From JAKLHL01 sp964411885 (GTDB lineage Bacteria; Bdellovibrionota; JAFGOL01), in assembly GCA_964411885.1 (NCBI GenBank), contig CAYPMK010000003.1, positions 1-60,299 of the forward strand: DNA of 60,299 nucleotides, given 5' to 3'. Each line of letters starts with the position of its first letter. Positions within the stretch are counted from its first letter, which is position 1. The notes under the pieces are model-generated. The model was not told the origin of the DNA. It did not search any database and saw only the letters and a program-made list of their open reading frames with translations. Positions 50,573 to 57,792 of this stretch are shown piece by piece. The position numbers and the translations under genes are program-made.

Positions 50573-50890
50573 TTACATTTTTGCAAAAACAACGACAAGA
50601 GCATAAATAACCAAAGATTCAATAAGAGCAAGGGCAACTATCATAGGAACAAATATTTTGTTCTGGGCACTTGGGTTCCTGCCAATAGCTTCTAGTGCTA
50701 TAGAGGCTGTTTTACCCTGAGCCATAGCGCCACCAATAGCAGCTGCTGTAATAGTAAGACCTGCCGTTAACATCTTTAGCCATGATTTGTCTCCGTCAGC
50801 AACAGCTGTTTGTGCAGCCTCAGAAGCAAAAGCTCCCGTTGATACCATAAAAGCTAACGCTGATAAAAACCATTTGTTAATCTTCTTCAT
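50573..50890 (-). CDS. atpE: ATP synthase F0 subunit c with a leader-like N-terminus and Na+-type ligands
   Basis: This 105-residue proteolipid has an N-terminal hydrophobic leader of about 23 residues (ending TGAFAS, signal-peptide-like) and then the two-helix hairpin. The polar loop is GRNPSAQ (residues 70-76) and the ion-carrying glutamate is Glu91 in LIESLVIY. Gln58, Glu91, Ser92 and Tyr96 align with Na+-binding residues of Ilyobacter/Propionigenium c subunits (the Thr67 equivalent is Leu). The start is set by AAGGAGG six bases before ATG 50890. Rotating c-ring of F-type ATP synthase. Follows atpB by 16 bases. Confidence 0.92.
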   Translation of the reverse strand: MKKINKWFLSALAFMVSTGAFASEAAQTAVADGDKSWLKMLTAGLTITAAAIGGAMAQGKTASIALEAIGRNPSAQNKIFVPMIVALALIESLVIYALVVVFAKM

Positions 50891-50906
50891 TTTATTCCTC
50901 CTTTTT

Positions 50907-51611
50907 TTAATGTTCATGTGAAAGAGCCAAAGTAAGATATATCATAGACAAGAGAACAAATATAAGGGCCTGAAAAAAACTCACAAAAAGCCCAAGACCC
51001 AAAAAAGGTATTGGAACTATGAGCGGAGCAAGATCGCTGAATATACCAAGAACAAGATGATCCCCTGTTATATTGCCAAACAAACGAAGTCCTAAGGAAA
51101 AAGGCCTAACCATGTTGCTTATCAATTCAATAGGAAACATCAAAGGAGCAAGCCAGACCATTGGCCCCATATAATGTTTTATATAGGAAAATCCATGTTC
51201 CTTGAAACCAGCATAGTTATAGTAAATAAAAACAAAAATACCACAGGCAAAAGTAGTATTAATATTATCGGTAGGGGGCAAGAACCCCGGAATCAGCCCC
51301 ATAAAGTCATTAATGAATATGAACAAAAATATAGAGGCTAAAACAGGGAAAAATTTTCTAGCGTTCTTTTCTCCCATTATTTCTGTAGCTAAAGAAAGCA
51401 ACATCCCAGATATTAGTTCAAAAAAATTAGTTATATTGAACTTAGTCGATGGTACTTCTTTATTCTTTTTATTTTTTAGACTACGAGCAAGAAGTATTGC
51501 CAGTAGAACACATATAAAGGTAGCAACCATTGCATTCAAAACATGTAAATATTCATGTGTTGCAAATTTTTTTATATAAGGAACTAAGCTAAACCAGCAA
51601 AAACCATGCAT
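50907..51611 (-). CDS. atpB: ATP synthase F0 subunit a
   Basis: The 234-residue membrane subunit forms the ion half-channels beside the c-ring. The essential arginine is in FSLGLRLFGNITGDHL (Arg176), and the C-terminal helix pair ends in FQALIFVLLSMIYL. Preceded by AGGGAG. It lies between atpI and atpE; the F1 genes and b subunit are not in the window, so the F0 a/c genes form a separate unit, as seen in some Deltaproteobacteria-type and cyanobacterial genomes. Confidence 0.96.
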   Translation of the reverse strand: MHGFCWFSLVPYIKKFATHEYLHVLNAMVATFICVLLAILLARSLKNKKNKEVPSTKFNITNFFELISGMLLSLATEIMGEKNARKFFPVLASIFLFIFINDFMGLIPGFLPPTDNINTTFACGIFVFIYYNYAGFKEHGFSYIKHYMGPMVWLAPLMFPIELISNMVRPFSLGLRLFGNITGDHLVLGIFSDLAPLIVPIPFLGLGLFVSFFQALIFVLLSMIYLTLALSHEH

Positions 51612-51628
51612 TATTTAACTCCCTGCAC

Positions 51629-51922
51629 TTAGTGAGATTTCTTGTACAACACAAAAACCATACCTGCAAGAGAAAGCACAATACCAGAAACAAGCCATAT
51701 TGCAGGCAAATTCAATACTCCTATGACCAAATAAATACTACCAAAAATGAAGACCATCTTTATCAAGAACATTAATGTTATTTTTAATTTATCCTTTAGA
51801 CCAAGGCTCTCTCTCATTGAGAACAACACCATCATCCTAAAAGAACGGAAAAGCAAATACCAGTTAACAACACCTATAATAAAACCTATTAAAACATAAG
51901 AGATCTTATAAACCCAGATCAC
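51629..51922 (-). CDS. atpI: AtpI-like F0 assembly protein
   Basis: A 97-residue protein with four predicted membrane segments that fits ATP synthase protein I (AtpI), a small chaperone-like protein in front of atpB in many operons. Sequence similarity is weak (members are poorly conserved), so the call rests on size, hydrophobicity and position. It overlaps the end of the radical SAM gene by 17 bases. Confidence 0.72.
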   Translation of the reverse strand: MIWVYKISYVLIGFIIGVVNWYLLFRSFRMMVLFSMRESLGLKDKLKITLMFLIKMVFIFGSIYLVIGVLNLPAIWLVSGIVLSLAGMVFVLYKKSH

Positions 51923-52772
51923 CTTTTATTCTCCCCAATATAACATCTTTTTTTAATACCCATAAAGGAGCAACTAGTTCGCTTATATCACATTCAGCTG
52001 TTAATCTATGAATAACAATATCCTTTGGTGTTAGTTTTACAGCTTCTTCTACAAGCCCTATATATTCATTCATGTCAAGTAAACGAAACTTGTCTGTTCT
52101 ATACATCAACTCCAATTGAGTCCCTTTTATTATATGAAGAGCATGTATTTTATATCCATTAATACCTGTTGAGATAAAACTCTTAAAAGACGTTATCATA
52201 TCTTTTTCTGTTTCTGTCGGTAAGCCAAATATTATATGCCCAACAACTTCTATGCCTCTAGACTTCAATCTATTTACTGTGTCTGTAAAACAAGAAACCG
52301 TATGACCTCTTCCCATCCACAACAAACTGTCTTCGATCATAGATTGTGCACCTAATTCAACCCAAAGATATGTTCTTTTATTATATTCGCTAAGTAGATC
52401 TAAAATATCATCATTAATGCAATCTGGTCTTGTAGATATTGCAAGCCCAACTACCCCGGGAAAAGACAGAGCCTCTTTATACAATCTATCTAATTCTTTA
52501 ACGCTTGCGTAAGTAGATGTAAAAGCCTGAAAGTAAATAATGAATTTTTTTGATTTATATCTTCTTCTGGCTATACCTTCTCCTTTCACGAGTTGTTCCC
52601 TAAAACTCATACCCTTTTTTATCCATGACGCCGCAGAGCCTTGTTCCGAACAAAAAATGCATCCATTATTGTTGATCCTATTTGGACACGCAAAACCCGG
52701 GTCCACAGGTATTCGCTGCACCCTTTCACCAAACTTGTTCCTTAAATGTTCATTTAAAAAAATACGTTCCAT
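51906..52772 (-). CDS. YhcC-type radical SAM protein
   Basis: A 288-residue radical SAM protein of the YhcC (TIGR01212-like) group: RIPVDPGFACPNRINNNGC leads into the atypical cluster motif Cys-x8-Cys-x2-Cys (Cys29, 38, 41), with a barrel containing ISTRPDCI, WVELGAQS and IFGLPTET. Function of the family is unproven. I place the start at the ATG 52772; the frame is open to a TTG at 52799. A TATAAT (minus strand, 52787-52782) sits ten bases before the ATG, which would give an almost leaderless mRNA. It precedes atpI. Confidence 0.85.
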   Translation of the reverse strand: MERIFLNEHLRNKFGERVQRIPVDPGFACPNRINNNGCIFCSEQGSAASWIKKGMSFREQLVKGEGIARRRYKSKKFIIYFQAFTSTYASVKELDRLYKEALSFPGVVGLAISTRPDCINDDILDLLSEYNKRTYLWVELGAQSMIEDSLLWMGRGHTVSCFTDTVNRLKSRGIEVVGHIIFGLPTETEKDMITSFKSFISTGINGYKIHALHIIKGTQLELMYRTDKFRLLDMNEYIGLVEEAVKLTPKDIVIHRLTAECDISELVAPLWVLKKDVILGRIKGDLGL

Positions 52773-52820
52773 ATCAAAAACATTATACTGCAGAAGCAAT
52801 TAGACATATAATCATAAATC

Positions 52821-53693
52821 ATGAAAAACGTTAATAATATAAATACCGTAGCAGTAGCAGCCATCTCCTCTCCTTTTGAAGAGCAATTATTTGTAAAAGG
52901 AATACAAACTTTAGCAGAACTAGGCGTTACTTTACAATATTCAGATAATATTTTTAAAAGAACTGGTTTTACAGTAGGCACACCAGAACAAAGAGCCTGT
53001 GATATTTTAAACAACATTTGTGATCAACAGGTACAAGGGATATTTTTTGCTCGAGGTGGTTATGGAGCATCACAAATTCTTCCATTTATAGATAAAAAAA
53101 ATATAAAAAACGATCTAAAAAATAAAACCATAATGGGTTACAGCGATGTTACTTCTTTATTCTGCTATTTGTACTCTAAATATTCAAAACAATGTATATA
53201 TGGTCCTAATATAAGCAGCCAATACTTTAACAACAAAAAATTAATAAAAAAAGTTTTAGAAGGAAAACTTGGCACTAATCAAAAAATAAAAATATTAAAC
53301 AATAAAAAAGGAAACATAAAAGCTCCTATCTTTGGCGGCTGTCTTTCTGTTCTAACAAGCATGGTTGGAACCCCTTATTTAAAGAGTCTCAAAGATCATA
53401 TCCTTTTCATAGAGGACACAAATGAGGCTCCATATAAAATAGACAGAATGCTAACACAATTAGTACAATCTGGTCTAATAAAAGGGATTAAAGCTATAGC
53501 TGTCGGAGCTATGGAAAAATGTGATTCACCAAAAATAAGTTGGAAAGACACAATAGCAAACACAGCTGATAAACTTAAAATACCTGCAATATGTGGTATT
53601 AAAGCTGGACATGCTGGTTTTGATTCTATAATAAAATTAGGTGCTATAGCCAGCATAGACATGAACAAAAAGGAGTTTGAAATAAAAGATTGA
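52821..53693 (+). CDS. ldcA: L,D-carboxypeptidase (muropeptide LD-carboxypeptidase)
   Basis: The 290-residue S66 peptidase removes the terminal D-Ala from murein tetrapeptides during recycling. The nucleophile is Ser108 in GYSDVTSL; the FARGGYGASQ block near 76-85, GGCLSVLTSMVGTPYL, the glutamate in FIEDTNEAPYKIDRM and the histidine in KAGHAG are the other conserved parts. It starts the ldcA-hydrolase-mpl-murA-HIT run and couples to the next gene through TTGA. Confidence 0.93.
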   Translation: MKNVNNINTVAVAAISSPFEEQLFVKGIQTLAELGVTLQYSDNIFKRTGFTVGTPEQRACDILNNICDQQVQGIFFARGGYGASQILPFIDKKNIKNDLKNKTIMGYSDVTSLFCYLYSKYSKQCIYGPNISSQYFNNKKLIKKVLEGKLGTNQKIKILNNKKGNIKAPIFGGCLSVLTSMVGTPYLKSLKDHILFIEDTNEAPYKIDRMLTQLVQSGLIKGIKAIAVGAMEKCDSPKISWKDTIANTADKLKIPAICGIKAGHAGFDSIIKLGAIASIDMNKKEFEIKD

Positions 53694-54751
53694 ACAAGCT
53701 CAAAAAACTAATAGAAGATGGTTTAAAACAAGGCACATATTCTGCTATATCAATAGAGGTTGTAAAGAACAACAACATACTTCTTAGTGAAATAGTCGGA
53801 GATAATATAACTAAAGATCATAGATATGATCTTGCATCATTAACAAAACCACTTAGTACAGCGATGCTTGCAAGCATCCTTTTAAGCAACAAAACGATTG
53901 ATAGAAAAACAAACATCGGAGACATATACTCAGAATATGACATAAGTCTAAATCCTGTCTTGAGCGACATAACAATACAAGACCTATTAGATCATTCCTC
54001 TGGCCTAGAGGCATGGTTCCCAATATACAAAACAGTTCAATCAAGAAGCGATGCATATATGTTCATAAGATCACGAACGCCTAGTTATAAAAAAAACGAG
54101 AAACATCTTTATTCTGACCTTGGTTACATAATGCTTGGAGAAATAATAGAGGTAATTTTCCAAAAAAGATTGGATTATCTTTTTGATCACTACATAAGTA
54201 GTCCTCTTAATCTAAGAAAGCTTGGTTTTGTCTCAACAACTACAGAGAACGAAAAACAAAAAGATAAATTTGTAACGACCGGATATAGTGAAATAAGAAA
54301 TAAAGACCTATGTGGAGAAGTTAACGATGAGAATGCTTTTGTTCTAGAAGGAGTGGCTGGGCACGCTGGTCTTTTTGGTACAATAGATCAAACCTCAAAA
54401 CTTGCAACACGCATATTGGACATTATAAAAGGCAAAGAAGAACACGATCATATAAAAACAAACACCTTATTAAATATGATAGAAAGGTCTGATAATTCTG
54501 AATGGGCTTGTGGCTGGCATTATCCAAGTGCAAAGAACAGTTCTTCTGGCACATTAATGTCAAAAAATTCTATTGGCATGACTGGTTTTACTGGAACGTC
54601 AATCTGGATAGATATAGATAGAGAAATAGTTATAACCGTTCTTTCTAATAGAACTATCGCTCATGATTCTGCTAAATTTGGTGGAGAAGCAGATTCTTTC
54701 ACAAAGATGAGACCTCTTATCCACGACACTATAATGGGAGAATTAATATGA
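53690..54751 (+). CDS. Beta-lactamase-fold serine hydrolase (class C/AmpH-like)
   Basis: The 353-residue protein has the SxxK motif (SLTK, Ser50-Lys53), the second motif YSDLGY near 141 and GMTGFTGTS near 291 in the place of the third (KTG-like) motif, typical of AmpH/EstB-type D-Ala carboxypeptidases or esterases. No signal peptide, so it may act in the cytoplasm on peptides or muropeptides, consistent with ldcA and mpl next to it. Start is TTG overlapping the ldcA TGA. It is not evidence of antibiotic resistance by itself. Confidence 0.82.
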   Translation: MNKLKKLIEDGLKQGTYSAISIEVVKNNNILLSEIVGDNITKDHRYDLASLTKPLSTAMLASILLSNKTIDRKTNIGDIYSEYDISLNPVLSDITIQDLLDHSSGLEAWFPIYKTVQSRSDAYMFIRSRTPSYKKNEKHLYSDLGYIMLGEIIEVIFQKRLDYLFDHYISSPLNLRKLGFVSTTTENEKQKDKFVTTGYSEIRNKDLCGEVNDENAFVLEGVAGHAGLFGTIDQTSKLATRILDIIKGKEEHDHIKTNTLLNMIERSDNSEWACGWHYPSAKNSSSGTLMSKNSIGMTGFTGTSIWIDIDREIVITVLSNRTIAHDSAKFGGEADSFTKMRPLIHDTIMGELI

Positions 54752-56154
54752 AGAACATCTACATGGTTGGTATTTGCGGAACAGGCATGGGAAACCTTGC
54801 TCTAATGCTAAAAGAACAGGGATACAATGTTACTGGTTCAGATTCTAATATATATCCACCAATGAGTACGGTTTTAGAAGATGCAGGAATAAAAATTCTT
54901 AAAGGGTATGAAGCCTCTAATATAGAACATGCTCCAGATCTTGCAATAATAGGTAATGTAGTAAGAAGAGATAATCCAGAAGCACAACACATAATAAACA
55001 GTAAGATAGAATATCTTTCTATGCCTCAAGCATTAAGAAAATTCTTTTTTGAGGATAAAGAAACTGTGGTCGTAACAGGCACTCACGGAAAGACAACAAC
55101 ATCGTTTATGACAGCTTGGCTTCTTGAGACAGCAAACCTTAAACCCGGATTTTTTATTGGTGGTGTACCAAAAGATTTTAGCACAATGGGAAGACCAGCC
55201 CTTGGCAAGAACTTTGTAATAGAGGGTGATGAATATGACACAGCTTTTTTTGATAAAGAAGCAAAGTTTTTTCACTATAATGCAAAATATCTAATAATAA
55301 ATTGTATAGAATTCGATCACGCAGATATATATCCTGATCTAGATAGTATAAAAAGGGCTTTTGCAAAATTAGTAAAAATGATCCCACAGGATGGCGTTAT
55401 AATTTATAATGCAGACGATAAAAACGTCTTAGACATAATACACCATGCTAAAGCAAAAACAGTATCTTTTGCACAAAACAATAAAGAAGCAGATCTTATA
55501 CTTATGAATACAAGAACAGAACATAGCCAAACACAACCAAAATTAAAATTTGAAATAAAAAAAGGCACACAAAAAAAGGAATATGAATTAATAATACCCG
55601 GTCTACATAATGCTATTAACGCAACAGCTGTAATTGCATTAGCCTATGAAATGGGAATAGATGACAGTATTATAAAAAAAGCATTCTCTAGCTTTAATGG
55701 AGTTAAAAGAAGACAAGATGTGTATGGTGTTTCTGGTGGTAGAATAATCATAGATGATTTTGCTCATCATCCAACGGCTATAGAATATTCTATAAATGCT
55801 ATAACAGACTGGTATGCACCAAGAGATATTTGGTGCTTGTACGAACCAAGAAGTGCAACTAGCAGGACCAACATACTTCAACCACAGATGATACAAGCAT
55901 TAAGTAATGCAAGGCACGTTCTTCTCGCTCCAGTAAATCAACCAGAAAGAGTTGTAGAAGAAAAAAGGTTTAACCCAGAGTATGTTTCAAAACAATTATC
56001 ATCAAAAGGAGTTGATGCACATCCGTGTAATAATATAGATTCAATGGTAAAACATCTTGTAGAAAACACAAAAGAGGGCGACGTTATACTAATAATGTCT
56101 AACGGTGGTTTTGATGGTATATATCAAAAATTAATGGAGGCTTTTAAAGCTTAA
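54748..56154 (+). CDS. mpl: Murein tripeptide ligase (UDP-MurNAc: L-Ala-gamma-D-Glu-meso-DAP ligase)
   Basis: The 468-residue Mur-ligase-family enzyme attaches recycled tripeptide directly to UDP-MurNAc. N-terminal YMVGICGTGMG, the P-loop GTHGKTT (111-117), and the diagnostic GDEYDTAFFDKEAKFFHY near 158-175 fit Mpl better than MurC. The C-terminal domain has GGRIIIDDFAHHPTAI. It starts inside the serine hydrolase stop (ATGA). Its substrate requires meso-DAP, notable given the inactive-looking DapF at 32 kb. A recycling branch is therefore predicted. Confidence 0.93.
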   Translation: MKNIYMVGICGTGMGNLALMLKEQGYNVTGSDSNIYPPMSTVLEDAGIKILKGYEASNIEHAPDLAIIGNVVRRDNPEAQHIINSKIEYLSMPQALRKFFFEDKETVVVTGTHGKTTTSFMTAWLLETANLKPGFFIGGVPKDFSTMGRPALGKNFVIEGDEYDTAFFDKEAKFFHYNAKYLIINCIEFDHADIYPDLDSIKRAFAKLVKMIPQDGVIIYNADDKNVLDIIHHAKAKTVSFAQNNKEADLILMNTRTEHSQTQPKLKFEIKKGTQKKEYELIIPGLHNAINATAVIALAYEMGIDDSIIKKAFSSFNGVKRRQDVYGVSGGRIIIDDFAHHPTAIEYSINAITDWYAPRDIWCLYEPRSATSRTNILQPQMIQALSNARHVLLAPVNQPERVVEEKRFNPEYVSKQLSSKGVDAHPCNNIDSMVKHLVENTKEGDVILIMSNGGFDGIYQKLMEAFKA

Positions 56155-56155
56155 T

Positions 56156-57439
56156 ATGGATTATCTTCTTATAGAAGGCGGCAAGTCGTTAAAGGGTTGT
56201 GTAGAAGTAAGTGCATCAAAAAACGCGGCACTACCAATGATAATGGCGTCAATACTTTCAGAAAAAAGAGTAAGATTTGAGAATTTACCACGTTTAACAG
56301 ACGTAGATTTTGCATTAAGAATATTATTAGAGCTAGGTGGCAAAGTAAGCATGAACAAAGAAGGCCATCACATAGTTGCAGATATAGACTTTACTAATGA
56401 GGCTAGCTTTATTGCACCATACGACCTTGTAAGAAAAATGCGAGCATCCATATCTGTGCTCGGTCCACTCCTTGCAAGATTTGGTAAGGCAAAAGTATCA
56501 TTACCGGGTGGCTGTGCAATAGGAGCAAGACCAGTTGATCTTCACATAATGGTAATGGAAAAACTTGGCGCAAAAATAAGTGTAGATGATGGTTATATAT
56601 TAGCTACAGCAGACAAATTAAAGGGGACAGAAATAATTTTCCCCTTCGTAAGTGTTGGAGCAACACAGGCGGCCATGATGACCGCTGCAATGGCCAAAGG
56701 GACTTCTGTAATAAGAAATGTTTCTATGGAGCCAGAAACTGTTGAGTTAGGACATATGCTTAATTCAATGGGCGCTAAAATAGAGGGGCTTGGAACAGAC
56801 ACTTTAACCATACACGGCGTAGACAGCAGAACATTAAACGGACCAAATAAACCAATAAGAGTTATCCCAGACAGAATAGAAGCTGGCACTTTTGCAGTAG
56901 CTGCTGCTGCAACAAAAGGCAAAGTAGAAGTTAAGAATGCAATATCAGAACACATAGAGATATTATTGTATAATCTAAGAGAATCTGGTGTAGGTGTAGA
57001 GAACACAAAAGACGGTTTCATTGTAGACGCAAGTAACACAAATAAAATAAAACCTGTTGATATAATCACATCACCTTATCCGGGTTTCCCTACAGATCTT
57101 CAAGCACAATGGATGGCGTATATGAGTATTGCTAACGGCAACTCCACTATAACAGAAAAGATTTTTGAAAACAGATTCATACATATAGGAGAATTATTTA
57201 GACTTGGTGCGAGAATAAAATACAGCGGCAATCAAGCTTTTATACAGGGAGTAGATAAATTAAAAGGCGCTCCTGTAATGGCAACAGACCTTAGAGCATC
57301 TGCATGCCTTGTAATAGGAGGACTCGTTGCAGAAGGAACAACAGAGATACACAGAGTCTATCATATAGACCGTGGTTACGAGAGAATAGACCAAAAACTT
57401 TCTGAACTTGGTGCAAAGATAACAAGAAACAGGGAGTAG
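56156..57439 (+). CDS. murA: UDP-GlcNAc 1-carboxyvinyltransferase
   Basis: The 427-residue enzyme transfers enolpyruvate to UDP-GlcNAc, the first committed peptidoglycan step. The catalytic cysteine is Cys120 in LPGGCAIGARPVD, the Cys form sensitive to fosfomycin in known enzymes. Lys22-Asn23 in SASKNAALP, and DRIEAGTFAVAA and FPTDLQAQWMAYM also fit. It begins one base after the mpl stop, so wall synthesis entry and recycling are one transcript. murB, the next enzyme, lies 52 kb away in the dcw run. Confidence 0.97.
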   Translation: MDYLLIEGGKSLKGCVEVSASKNAALPMIMASILSEKRVRFENLPRLTDVDFALRILLELGGKVSMNKEGHHIVADIDFTNEASFIAPYDLVRKMRASISVLGPLLARFGKAKVSLPGGCAIGARPVDLHIMVMEKLGAKISVDDGYILATADKLKGTEIIFPFVSVGATQAAMMTAAMAKGTSVIRNVSMEPETVELGHMLNSMGAKIEGLGTDTLTIHGVDSRTLNGPNKPIRVIPDRIEAGTFAVAAAATKGKVEVKNAISEHIEILLYNLRESGVGVENTKDGFIVDASNTNKIKPVDIITSPYPGFPTDLQAQWMAYMSIANGNSTITEKIFENRFIHIGELFRLGARIKYSGNQAFIQGVDKLKGAPVMATDLRASACLVIGGLVAEGTTEIHRVYHIDRGYERIDQKLSELGAKITRNRE

Positions 57440-57445
57440 TATAAA

Positions 57446-57784
57446 ATGAGTGATTGTATTTTTTGTAAGATAATCAACTCTCAAATACCTTCTAAAAAGG
57501 TGTATGAAGACGAAAACATTTTTGCCTTCCAAGATATTTCCCCACAGGCAAAAAACCACATCTTGTTCGTAACAAAAAAGCACTACCCAGACGTAGAAGC
57601 AATAAACCAAACAGATGAATTAAATAATATATTTAAAGCAATCTCTATAGTAGCAAAACAACTTGGAGTAGATAAAACTGGTTATAGAGTTGTTACTAAT
57701 AAAGGATTAGATGCTGGACAAACTGTCTTCCACGTACACTTCCACATGTTAAGTGGTCAAAGATTATCAGACAAAATGGCGTAA
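57446..57784 (+). CDS. hinT: HIT-family nucleotide hydrolase (HinT-like)
   Basis: A 112-residue histidine-triad protein: opening CIFCKIINSQIPSKKVYED and the catalytic HVHFHML (His96, 98, 100) fit HinT-type AMP-lysine or nucleoside phosphoramidate hydrolases. It follows murA by six bases and ends eight bases before the convergent secreted-protein gene. Its link to wall metabolism is by transcription only. Confidence 0.95.
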   Translation: MSDCIFCKIINSQIPSKKVYEDENIFAFQDISPQAKNHILFVTKKHYPDVEAINQTDELNNIFKAISIVAKQLGVDKTGYRVVTNKGLDAGQTVFHVHFHMLSGQRLSDKMA

Positions 57785-57792
57785 ACCTTAAA

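Noticed and set aside
53690..54751. Calling the serine hydrolase an antibiotic-resistance beta-lactamase
   Set aside because: It lacks a signal peptide and a proper KTG triad and sits inside a murein recycling operon; motif pattern fits AmpH/EstB-type hydrolases.
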